Shown in pieces: positions 44,084 through 55,400 of a DNA stretch of 64,000 nt. Position 1 is the first letter of the stretch. Each line of letters begins with the position of its first letter. The notes below the pieces were generated by a model that was not told the DNA's origin, did not search any database, and was given only the letters and a program-made list of their open reading frames with translations. The position numbers were made by a program, and so were the translations under genes. Origin of the DNA: Psococerastis gibbosa (Eukaryota; Arthropoda; Insecta; Psocodea; Psocidae). The stretch is taken from positions 37,656,770 to 37,720,769 of the forward strand of contig OZ020484.1 of NCBI GenBank assembly GCA_963971405.1, given 5' to 3'.

Positions 44084-46762
44084 ATGATGAATTCTAATTG
44101 TAAAGACATTAGAGTACTGCACCTTAATATAAGAAGCTTAAAAAAATACTACAATGAGTTAGAAATATTAAAAACACAAGTAAACCCTGAAATAATATCG
44201 ATATGTGAAACGGATTTAAAAAGTTATGAGAAAGATTTATATAACTTGCACAATTACAATAAATTTGATTTTTTTCGCTCAATACAAGAGGGGGGAGGCA
44301 TTTCTGTTTATATCAAGAAACATATTGTCGCAGAGGAGATAGTATTAGAAGATAATTATAATTCGATGGAAAAGGTAGTACTCAAACTACACATGGGAAA
44401 GAATACTTTTGTGAATGTACTAGCTATCTATAGGCTACATAAGCCACCTAAAGCTTTTATTGCGGAGCTTACTGACCTTGTAGAAAATAAATTGAATGGG
44501 AAAACTATTATAATTGGTGATATAAACTTAGATTTGATAAAAATCTCTACGACTAAAGCTGAATACTTGAATGTGCTAATAAGTAATGGGTTCATCCAAT
44601 GCATAAATCTAGTAACAAGAGAAGAGTTTCGGGAGGGTGTGCTTAAACAATCATGCATTGATCATTGTTTTACAAGAAACATGAAAATAGTAGACTCAAT
44701 TGTTATTTATACTAAAATTTCAGACCATTATCCAATTGTCATAGATTTGCAATTAAAGGAGCGTATAAAAATCTGCAACGTGCAGAAAAAAGTGCGACGA
44801 TATAACGAAAATGAAATAAACCTTCGTATAGAGAACGAAAAATGGGAAATAAGTAATTTGAATGTGATTGACCCATCTGGAAAATATAACAGACTTAAAG
44901 AAAGTTTTGCTCAAATTTACCAAGAAGCCGAACGGCTGGAAAGAATTTCAAAAAGTCGACCAGAATCGACGTGGGTTACGAGGAAAATAAAAGTGGAAAT
45001 GCTGAAAAGAGACAAGTTGTTCGTAAAGTGGAAGAAACAAAGGAATAATTGGGAGAATAAATTATTATACAATAAGCAAAGAAACTATACAAACAAACTT
45101 ATAAGCAGTGCTAAAGCTAAATCAATATACATGGAATTGAAAGGTGCACGGAATGACATTAAAAAAACCTGGAATATAATAAACAAGATTACTGGCAGGA
45201 AAAGTAACACATCAATTGATGAGACGGTGGAAAGACACTTTAAAACCAACAATCAAGATTACAGTGACACAGCGGAATTGTTTTTGAAAACTTTTATTTC
45301 TGAAATCAAAAATACTGTAGTACATTGTAATAGACAACTCACAAAAATAAATGAAATTAAAAAGTCGGAAACCGTACTTAAATGGAAGAAAACTACACCC
45401 GAGACTATTAATAACATTATATGTGAAATGAATAATGGAAAGTCACCGGGTACAGACAAGATAAGAGTAAAAGATTTAAAGAAAAATGTGAAACTAAACC
45501 ATATCATTGCGGAGGTGGTAAATGATTCTCTGGCGAAAGGAGAAATACCAAATGAATTTAAATGGTCCATAGTGAGACCTATATATAAAGGGAAAAAACA
45601 CGATGACCCAAAAAATTATAGGCCAATATCAATTCTAAATACAGTAGAGAAGGTGCTTGAAAAAGAAGTTCATCGGCAGCTCACCGACTATCTCTATGAA
45701 AATAAATTGCTAAGTGAACATCAATATGGATTTCAGAAAAATAAAAGTGCAGAATTATGCCTGAGTGAATTTTGCGACTATATAAATGGGCAACTACACA
45801 TTAATAACCATGTCTTAGTACTTTTTATTGACTACTCAAAGGCTTTTGACGTTTTAAGCAAAGAAGTGGTACTAGCACAATTGAAAAGCTTGGGAGTAGA
45901 GGATATCGAGATGGAATGGTTTGAAAACTATCTGACGGGGCGTCAAGTTGTCGTGAAAGTGTGTGACTCAACAAGTAACCCCGGAGACTGGGCAACAGGC
46001 GTACCACAAGGTAGTAAAATTGGCCCAATCCTCTACTTAGTAGCTACTAATAAAGTACTGCAAACATTGAGGAAAGGCAAGGGGTTTATGTTCGCCGATG
46101 ATACGGCTATAGTAGTGGCCTGTAAGGAAATTAACAAAGCCAATAGCATTCTCCAAAAAGTAATTACAGATATTCAAAAGATATCTCATGATATTGGGCT
46201 CACAATAAATTGTGCAAAGACCAAAATAGTACATATAAGAAACAGGGGGCCTAAACAACGGAAAAGTAAGTTCACTTTCCATAAACATGAGTGCTTACAC
46301 AATGATGAAAGCTCAACAAGATGCGAATGCAGCGATTTCATAGATATAGTTGAGGAGCATAAATATCTTGGTGTTTGGATTGATGGGAACTTTAACTGGC
46401 AAACACAAATTGACTCAGTGTGTAAAAAGCTAAGATCGGCAAGTGGAGTACTACATAAATTGAAATATGGAGTTCCTTTGAAAGCTAGAAAGATGGTGTA
46501 CCATGCACTAGTGGAATCAGTTATCAGTTATGGGATCACATCATGGGGACGTGATAATAACACTTACATACAAAAAATACAAAAAATACAAGATAGAATT
46601 ATAACTAATATGTATTCGGAAAAATGTAACAAAAAATACAATGATACATTTTCGAAATATCAACATGCTGAATTATTAACGTGCAATAAAATCTTAAAAT
46701 TTAAAATTATAAAACAAAATTATTTCGACGATAAATATAAAACAGCGGACAAAACTAGATAA
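44084..46762 (+). CDS. LINE ORF2: APE endonuclease and reverse transcriptase, with a late in-frame stop
   Basis: 892 residues to the first stop. The endonuclease has VLHLNIRSL, ICETDL, IIIGDINLD and ISDHYPIV. Reverse transcriptase motifs are NGKSPGTDKI, NYRPISILN, LFIDYSKAFD, TGVPQGSKIGPIL and FADDTAIV. The stop TAA at 46760-46762 stands where a codon is expected: the same frame continues (IYTRQQQRLQIPITYNKYGD) to a TAG near 46940, and this tail matches the C-terminus of the second LINE at 47.2-47.8 kb. One nonsense change therefore removes about 60 residues. No RNase H domain. Confidence 0.88.
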   Translation: MMNSNCKDIRVLHLNIRSLKKYYNELEILKTQVNPEIISICETDLKSYEKDLYNLHNYNKFDFFRSIQEGGGISVYIKKHIVAEEIVLEDNYNSMEKVVLKLHMGKNTFVNVLAIYRLHKPPKAFIAELTDLVENKLNGKTIIIGDINLDLIKISTTKAEYLNVLISNGFIQCINLVTREEFREGVLKQSCIDHCFTRNMKIVDSIVIYTKISDHYPIVIDLQLKERIKICNVQKKVRRYNENEINLRIENEKWEISNLNVIDPSGKYNRLKESFAQIYQEAERLERISKSRPESTWVTRKIKVEMLKRDKLFVKWKKQRNNWENKLLYNKQRNYTNKLISSAKAKSIYMELKGARNDIKKTWNIINKITGRKSNTSIDETVERHFKTNNQDYSDTAELFLKTFISEIKNTVVHCNRQLTKINEIKKSETVLKWKKTTPETINNIICEMNNGKSPGTDKIRVKDLKKNVKLNHIIAEVVNDSLAKGEIPNEFKWSIVRPIYKGKKHDDPKNYRPISILNTVEKVLEKEVHRQLTDYLYENKLLSEHQYGFQKNKSAELCLSEFCDYINGQLHINNHVLVLFIDYSKAFDVLSKEVVLAQLKSLGVEDIEMEWFENYLTGRQVVVKVCDSTSNPGDWATGVPQGSKIGPILYLVATNKVLQTLRKGKGFMFADDTAIVVACKEINKANSILQKVITDIQKISHDIGLTINCAKTKIVHIRNRGPKQRKSKFTFHKHECLHNDESSTRCECSDFIDIVEEHKYLGVWIDGNFNWQTQIDSVCKKLRSASGVLHKLKYGVPLKARKMVYHALVESVISYGITSWGRDNNTYIQKIQKIQDRIITNMYSEKCNKKYNDTFSKYQHAELLTCNKILKFKIIKQNYFDDKYKTADKTR

Positions 46763-47105
46763 ATTTATACGAGGCAACAACAAAGGTTACAGATACCAAT
46801 TACATACAATAAATATGGGGACAGGGAAAATAATGTGCTAATAAAAAAATTGTTCAACGAAATCCCCCAAGCTATAAAAAATGAAGAAAAAATTGGGAAA
46901 GCAAAACAAGTAATAAAAAAATGGTTGCTAGAGACTCAATAGGCAAGACCTATTGAACCCACAATACCCTTAAAAAGTTGCAACATTTAGTGAAGAAGAC
47001 GCCACCCCCGACAAGCGGAAGCTTTGGGGTGGTCGTGAATTGTAATTAGTCTATTTTTATTTTGAATTAATATAATCCCCTAGCTGGTGGAGTAACCAGT
47101 TAGGG

Positions 47106-47140
<35 letters not shown>

Positions 47141-47190
<50 letters not shown>
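47141..47190 (+). repeat. ATT microsatellite between the two LINEs
   Basis: About sixteen ATT units, directly between the poly-A tail of one LINE and the truncated start of the next. Confidence 0.9.
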
Positions 47191-47822
47191 GCAAATAGAA
47201 AATTGTAAATGCGAAGACAAAATTGAAATAGTAGAAGAGCATAAATACCTTGGTCTGCAAATTGACAGTAGAATGACGTGGGAAAACCACATAGAAAGAC
47301 TATGCAAACGACTACGCTCAGGGAGTGCGGTTTTGGCACGATTAAAATATGGAGTACCTTTTAAAACCATTAAATTGGCGTACCACGCCCTGGTCGAATC
47401 CATAGTAAGCTACGGTATAACAGTATACTTCAAAGATAGAAATACATATACCTACAAATTAGAAATGATACAAAAGCGAATAATAAAAAACATGTTATCA
47501 AATAAAATCAACAAGAAATACAAAGAATACGACGAAAAATTCAAACATGCTAGCATTTTGCCAATAACAAAATTATTCAAGTATAAATTAATAAGAGATA
47601 ACTATTTTAAAAAAGAGTACCAAATAGATGATAAAGGGAAGTATAATACAAGAAACCCAAAAAAGCTTAACTTTGAGATAACATATAACAAATATTGAGA
47701 GAGATTAAACAAAGTACTTATACCAAAGATATTAAATGAACTTCCCCCACAAATGAAAAAATTTAAACAGATGGGTGAGTTAAAAGCGGGTATAAAAAGA
47801 TGGCTGGTCAATGGGAGTTAAT
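47191..47822 (+). mobile_element. 5'-truncated LINE, related to but distinct from the 43-47 kb element
   Basis: Only the C-terminal part of ORF2 remains (EEHKYLGLQIDSRMTWENHI, YHALVESIVSYGI, ITKLFKYKLIRDNYF). An in-frame TGA after ITYNKY interrupts a frame that otherwise runs to TAA near 47821. It starts directly at the end of an ATT run, and the downstream flank ends in another ATT run near 48067. Confidence 0.82.
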
Positions 47823-47829
47823 AATAATA

Positions 47830-49275
47830 ATAGAAACTGACATTAAAATAACAAGTTAAAATAAAATAAAAATAAAAATAAAATAAACATTATAAATAAA
47901 TAACAAAAATAAATGATTAAGCCTTGTTTAGCAGCACTGTATGAGTCTTTTGTCCCAAATAAGCGCTAGCCTGGGGATGCGGGATGGTATTATTATGTAT
48001 TGTATTTTTGTAATATATGCTCCTTGTCCAGGGAATACTGGACAAGGAAAAGAAAGGAAAGAAAGATTATTATTATTATTGTTTCAACCTCAAGGCATTT
48101 TTTAGTTCGTCAAGTTTAAAATTATTTGAGGAAGCTGAAAATTCCAGCAGCCTAAGCAGGCCTAGTCCTGCAGAACCTAAGTTTTGATAGTGAATAAAAA
48201 TAGCGAAACACTATAAGGCAAATTTACAGAGGAAAAAGGTGTTTTTATTTCCCATAAGGGCGAATTTCGTGGCTTTCTTGCAAATCACACGTATTGCAAA
48301 ATGTCTAGAAATTATTATAGGCTTATTGATATTGACATCCCTAAATCAACACTGCAATATTTTTTCATCGATGATAGCTCACAGAAAATTCACATCGTGT
48401 AAGCATAATAAGTAGGCCATGAGATTTAAAAATTCGAATGCAGGTGTGGGTGGATCAGGGACGGATCCAGCCCATGGGGGGGGGGGGTAGCTGTGAGTCA
48501 AAATAGGAAAAACCTATGTAGTATCGATTAAATCAGAGCGTATATAAATTAACTTACAAAATAGATTTACTGAAAATAATTTTTTGGGGGTGGGGGATAA
48601 CCGCCCCCTGTCTCCGTCCATGTGGTGGATCCGGGGGGGGGGGAGGGGTAGCTGCCGCCCTGTATCCGTCCATGGGTCTAGCCAGAGTGACTACTTATTC
48701 CTTTTATATTCTGCTTATTCAAGTTGAAGTGAAGTCAAGGACAGATGAAGGGGGGGAGCTGCCCCCAAAATCTTATAAGCTAGCCTGTTGCAAGTTGCCT
48801 AACTTATTACGTTATAATGTAATAGATACTACATATGTTTATTATATTTTGAGCCAAATCCCCCCCCCCCCCCCCAATAGGCTGGATCTACCCCTGGTAT
48901 AGGTAGGAGACTAATTTTAGGAAGTTGAACACTTCAAATTTAGTCCCAATGCAATTAAATAGACAAAAATGGTAAGATTGGACTAAACAGTTTGACTATC
49001 TTTTGTTAAATTGCTGCTTGACACAATATTTCTTTGTAACATATTCCTAGCTAAATATTAATAAATCTTCATAAATGGCGGTGTGTGTCCATAGAACATT
49101 GTTCTATAATAAATTCAAAAATGTTCCAAAGCAAAAAATGTTAATTAATCGTATCAAAATAATTATTGAAATATATCAAATTTACACGTAAGTGTATATG
49201 GTACGCTTCTGCCATAATAACCAAGATATCAGGTTTTGTCCGTTACCGACAGCCCTGGCGCTCCTGGTGTATTTC
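47830..49275. other. Intergenic stretch upstream of the BARD1-like gene
   Basis: AT-rich runs, an ATT microsatellite at about 48067 and several poly-G/poly-C tracts (48475-48690, 48861-48875) bounded by diverged GGATCCAGCCCATGG-type motifs, probably a decayed repeat. No coding sequence supported. Confidence 0.4.
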
Positions 49276-49280
49276 CAGTG

Positions 49281-49306
49281 TATATATATTTAGTTCTAGT
49301 TCAGTG
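49281..49306 (+). promoter_or_regulatory. Probable core promoter of the BARD1-like gene
   Basis: A TATATATATT stretch at 49281 is followed at 49301 by TCAGTG, the arthropod-type initiator. The initiator lies about 108 bases upstream of the ATG at 49411, with no intervening splice site needed. The TATA-to-initiator spacing (about 22) is slightly short, so the TATA run may be incidental. Confidence 0.4.
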
Positions 49307-49410
49307 CGTCCAAACAACAAAGGGTCAGGGAAACTGGAAACTGGAAAGGGCGCTGTGCCGCTGTGGACCTGGAAAGTTGACAAATTTTAGTTATTCATCT
49401 AGCTGAGATC

Positions 49411-52400
49411 ATGACTGCCCAGGAAGAGCTAATAAAACTAAAAAATATGATCCTCTGTAAAACCTGGTAAGTTTTTTAGTGTTCTAGGGGTATTTCCCGT
49501 TCTGTTTGGAGCGATAAAATTAACCTAATAACTCACCATTGGTTATCGCGGGCAAACATTGCTAGGCCTAGTGTGAAAATTTGTGCTGTATGTTTTTTAA
49601 AAAAAGGGTTTGTTGTAGGGTTGCCAGATTCGCAAAACATAAAAACCGGACAGGGAGCTAATGTGGCATTCTATCTAGTGTAAATTTTTATAAAAAAAGG
49701 TCATTTTATCTAGTCTAAAATTCAGTGAATTTTGAGGAACTTGTTATCATAGTAACTGGCAAGCTAGCCTACCGCTTAAATAAAAATAAAAAAATGACAG
49801 TACATAGAGTAGACTTTTTTAATTCCTGTATGCTGTAATTATTTTATTACATTGTATGTAGGCTACCATACATTATTACATACAATACAGTTACAGTAAG
49901 ACATAATTAGATATGCATTTTAATTTTTAAGCTCCGTATTTATCACTTGACGCAGTGGCTTTCAGGAGAGCTTTGTTTTCAGCAATGGAAGCTGCGAAAT
50001 CTGTGCAGCTCTCTTCAATGTTAAAAAAAACGCATAGTTCACTCTTTACTGTATTTATGGAAAGACGATTTCTTTCGTTGGTCCACAAGTTACCCATGAC
50101 GCTAAAAATTCGCTCTACGTGAGCGTTAGATACCGGGACGCTCAGCACATATTGTAGTACTTTCAGTAAGTTCGGTGCACTTTCTTCTTTTTTAAAAAAT
50201 TCACACCACATTTCCAGAGATGATACCTCAAGGGATTTCAGAGACGGTAGAACACTTTCAAGCGCCGACAGCTCACTGTAAATATTGTCTGATGCCAATT
50301 TGTCCTTCCAAGGGGAGGCCATCCATATATCAACTATTTCGTTCAAGTTAGGGAAGGTGCGTACTAAATCCAAGCAACTGTAGAGTTTGAATTTGCTTGA
50401 ATCATATGGGTACCATTTTTCCAAATAATTTACAGCTCTGTGATAAGCATTCAAAGCTTCTTCCGTAAATTTGTCAATTTTAGTTTTTTCGATGTGACCT
50501 CTCCTGAAAGCCATTTGCACCTTCATTCCAAAGAAATTGTCTCTTATTTTTTTCAGAAGTTCATTCCTGAACTTGACCATAACGTAATGTAAGTTGAATG
50601 CTGTCGTAGTCTTTTTTTCCAGCATTAGGAGAACTTCTTGAAATGCTGCCATCAAATTATGAATAAAGTAAAGATATAGTTCATGAATAGTAGGATTTGA
50701 TTCACTCGCTAACTGATCTTCCTGGTCTTTCAGGAAGTCCCAAATCACTTTCGGGCAGTTCTCCTCACCCTTCTCCAAAAAATACATTTTTATTGGTTCC
50801 CAGCTTGATAGGACCCTGTCAACGGCACGAAATAAGCTAAGCCATCTCGTTGGTACATGCCTCAGAACTTCATGGTAGTCACTTTCAAAGAAACTGAAAC
50901 ACTCCTTAAGCTCTTCTCTCCTTTTGGCTGAACAAGAAAACTCACCAAATATCTTTGATACGAGATTTTCAACATCCAGTGAAATTACTTTTAGTGCATA
51001 TTTTGCGCAGTTATGAAAAATATGATCGTGACAATGTCCAGCAAATATATCAGCATTTTCCTCTGACGCCAGTTTTTGAAAAACGGAATTGTTTACCCCA
51101 AAATTTACGGATGTATTGTCCGCACCGTAGGCTGTCACCATTTTCCAAGACAATTTTGATTTCGTTAGTACTTCACACAACTTTTCTTTAACGGACCTAG
51201 AATCCTCAAAGGGATCTTCATAGAAATCCAAAATCTTGTGACGAATTCCATTTGGCATAAAATATTGTGCCACAACGGGATAAAATTTTTTGTTTCCCTT
51301 ATTGGAGGCGTCTGTAGCCACAGAAAATGGTATGTTAGTTTTTAAATCTTTTAGAGCAATCTCCATTGCATGCGGGTAAAGGACATGGTTTACAATAGCA
51401 GAGCATTTTGTGCGTCCCCCAGTCATCTGCTTTACAATATCAGAATCTGTTATAACCATCTTCATAACCTTTGTGTAGCAATCTTGAGCCAGGTAAGAAG
51501 TGTGATGTTTCACGCTGTGAAACACTTCAGTAATTTCGGCTATGCTTACCTTTTCTTTCTGCATGGTATCTTTTTGACGCACAAAAAATTTTTCCATTCT
51601 CAGTGATTGTGTTCTAGCGGCTTCAGCTTCCATGTGTTTTTTTCTATTTCCATGATTTTTAACCGCCTTTAAGCCATCAAACCCAATTGTGAAATTGTTA
51701 TGACATAACTTACAGAAAGCACTTGTTTCAACTTTGCTGTCCTTTGCCAGCCACGAAAAGTCTGCCTCCCATTCCACATTGTAGTGGCACATCCTTCTCA
51801 TTTTTTTGTTGGCATTGCCCTTAACTTGGAATTCACTATCCCTTTCCCTATCCATTTCTACTTTAAAATGTAATAACTGGAATGATTGTTGTTATTTACT
51901 TATTATAAAAGCAGACGAAGTTATGAAACTGAAGCAGACGCCACTAGCCATTCGCGCGATAAATAGGTTGGCTAACTTGTTTTGGCGGCTAGCATCAGAT
52001 TTTTAAAATTATTTCGTTCTATCCTCAAGTAAAAAAAATTTTTTTCACACTCAAACGAAAAAACCGGACAAAGCATTGTCCGGTCAAACATTTATTTTTT
52101 CACCGGACAGAGGTACGAAAAACCGGACTGTCCGGTCAAAAACCGGACATCTGGCAACCCTAGTTTGTTGTTGCAAGGAATTGTTTCACGTTACATGCCA
52201 GCATTGATATGGAATTGTATGGTTTGTAAACACAATAAAAACTATATTAGTTTGTTCTGAGTGTCGGGAAAAGGCTATGAAGAGGAGAATGCGTTAAATG
52301 GTGAATATGTGAAAAATTAGACGCAATTGACAAACAAACCTCATAGTAAATGAGGTTGTAAAAAGCACCGTGTGGCCCTCATGTGGGGCAAATATTAAGT

Positions 52401-55400
52401 ATGAACCAAGGAGTTCACCTGTTCACAAAGAACATCAGTGTAAAGGTGTGTACAATTAATGAGACAGCTGTAAGATTCTTAACGAAATGTAGAGAAAATG
52501 AGGATGTTTCATGTTACGCTGGGCTCCCTGGATACTGGATAGTGCAACTGTGTGCTATGGTGCCCATTCCATTGACCGGCTAGGGCTATTTCCAAAACGG
52601 TGACGTGGTAGCAGACACTCAAGACTTAGGTGGCGTTTCCACCGACCTCGCATTGCAGAATTGACGGAAATGTTTATTTTCCTCTATGCCATAGTTAAAA
52701 TTGATCAATGATCATACAATAAAATCACAAACAAACAAACAAAAATTAAAAAATGGCTTCATGGGATATGTTAATTACAAACATTTTAATAGATTTCTAT
52801 AAAAAGAAAAACAAACATTTCCATCAATGTCACTTGCAATCTGCAATGCGAGGTCGTTGGAGACGCCACCTAAGTCTTGAATGTCTGCTACCACGTCACC
52901 GTTTTTGGAAATAGCCCTAGCCGGTCAATGGAATGGGCACCTTAGGCGCCCATTCCATTACCTCGCATTGCAGAATTGACGGAAATGTTTATTTTCCTCT
53001 ATGCCATAGTTAAAATTGATCAATGATCATACAGTAAAATCACAAACAAACTAAAATTAAAAAATGGCGTTATGGGATATGTTAAGTACAAACATTTTAA
53101 TAGATTTCTATAAAAAGAAAAATTCTAATTTCCGTCAATGTCATTTGCATTCTGCAATGGGAGATCGGTGGAAACGCAACCTAAGTCTTGAATGTCTGCT
53201 ACCACGTCACTGTTTTTGGAAATAGCCCTAGCCGGTCAATGGAATGGGCGCCTTATGTTTAGAGAGCACATGGTTCACAGCTATGATCATGTGTAGGCCA
53301 GGCCAATCAATCACTTGTTCTTTACCGTAAATATTATTGTACCAAAGAAAAACAAAAAAAAAACTGTTTTAATGCACTAAGTAATGAGGCCTTATTATCG
53401 TTCTCATTTCAAGTTTCTGACATAAAGTGTGGAATAATACCTCTAATGAAATGATTCTAATCCTGAATATGACGAATATGCATTTCCTGCATTTAAAAAA
53501 TAAGTCGGGCATAGTACCTAATGTATAAAAATGACCGTCACATTTTTATTTTGTGGTAATAAAGTGTATAACCAAGTTTACTATTCTCTTGAGTCTAGTC
53601 TATCGAAGTTATTCAGCAAACCTTGGAAACTGTAATGATGTCTAGATCTTACGAGCAAATCGTAGTTTGGATCCCACTACGCGTTTTTTGCACAAAGAGA
53701 ATTTTCCCAGGAAATATCAAACGTAGACAAGTCAAAAACACCCATTAAATTAGCATAAATGCTCCTCTACCTTCCGAAATATAACATATTGCCATCACTA
53801 ATATCAACTGTGGTTGAACTCCTTCCTCGAGACACCCACACCAATAGTTTTTGAGCAAATCAAATTCATGAACCGGTCCGAGTTTACTCGAACATGCTTT
53901 CCAATTTATCAACATTAGTAGATAGAGAATATGAGTAATTTCATGGTAAATAATTTTCCAGTGGTTAAATTTCCGATATCTCGGGGGGAGGGGGGGGGGA
54001 GGGATGTCCACCTGACGTCACTGGAAGTGAGGTAAATTCTAGATAGGTCAGACAAACACATTAATTACCACACAGCAATAATGGCAGGGCATGCAATGCA
54101 TTTGAGCGCGAATTCTCTATCATTTTTTTCAAATAATAATTTTTGTGCAAAACCAAATATTTTTTTGGGAAAGCAATCTATCCGGTTTCGTTACTCAATT
54201 TAACACCTAAAACATGCCTGAAGGTAGAAATCATCGATAGAAAGGTTTAGCAGAAAAATTATTTTTTAGTCATTTTTCATTAAAATGTAGTTATTTTTAT
54301 TTTTTACCCCCAGAAGCAAACTATCAAGGGGCAAGCGACCCCCCGCATTTTGTCAACATTAATAACGACTACAATATATGAGAATTTAAAGGAAATCGTT
54401 GGAGCCGTTTTTGAGAAATCATTTTTTTAGACGTTTTTTTGGAGTTCTTTGAGATTAAAACCCCCCCAAATTGAGTTAGCCCCAATTTAAAAAAAATGGT
54501 CCCGAGGTATGATTTTTGTGAACCTACATGCCAAATTCCACCCAAATCCACCGAGTAGTTCGCCCGGAAATCGATGAACAGACAGACAGAGCGACAGACA
54601 TTTCGTAAAAACCACTTTTTTGGGTTCCTGGGACCTCAAAACGTGTAAATCGGTTGAAATCTCGGAATCGAAAATTTCGACCATCACATAGCTTTCCTTA
54701 TACTACGTATAAATTGGAAAGCAATAATTATGGCCTATCTGTGTTCATATCATGTATCGAAATGCTCAGAAAAATTTCTTCTGCTTGTCCTAATATTTTT
54801 GACAACTCTAAGATTTAGATATTTTATTTTTACATTTATACGTCTTTTCGCCTTCCGATTGTCTATTAAGCCCTCCAGAGTCCACATAAAGTTCTATAAG
54901 ATTTGTTTGACATCGTGTATTGGCATTTATTTTAATTAGATTATTTTGGCCTTATTTCAGCCGAGGATCTGACCAAGAAGACATGGTTATCTGTCCCTCA
55001 ATTCCATCTGACCCTCGGTTCTATTGTTTTGAATGCGAACCTGATTGTGGAGCTGATTGCGATCATCAATTATTATCGACTGATGCTACACTGACAGCCG
55101 TATTTTCTGCTATACGGAGTCTCAGTTACCCAGCAGTTATTGAAGAACTTAAACAACAAATTTTAGTGGAGAGAAACTTGTCAAATGCATCAGAAAAGGC
55201 CGCAGCCAGCAGTAAAAAAAGCAAAGTCTTAGAAAAAGCTACTATAACACATTCACCCGCCATACTACCGCAGCGATCAAGCTTGAGAATTCAGTGCAGC
55301 AAGACAGCTAAAACATCTCAAGAATTGGTATCCACTATTTCTCCCAAAACTGGGCAAACAAACGTGTCGCCTGCCCGAAGGAAAATATCTGAGCCTTTAT

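Larger units (their letters stand above)
42984..47140 (+). mobile_element. Nearly full-length CR1/L2-like LINE with two ORFs
   Basis: Begins after an ATT microsatellite with TATATAGTG-type repeats, has ORF1 (43100-43960) and ORF2 (44084 onward), a 3' UTR and a poly-A run at 47105-47140, followed immediately by another ATT run. Full-length 5' region, open ORF1 and a single in-frame stop in ORF2 suggest a young copy. Confidence 0.88.

Noticed and set aside
52355-52550. Possible missing RING exon (frames with WPSCGANIKYE or LTKCRENEDVSCY)
   Set aside because: Weak acceptor, wrong phase for exon 2, and exon 1 joins exon 2 directly in phase, completing a Cys codon.
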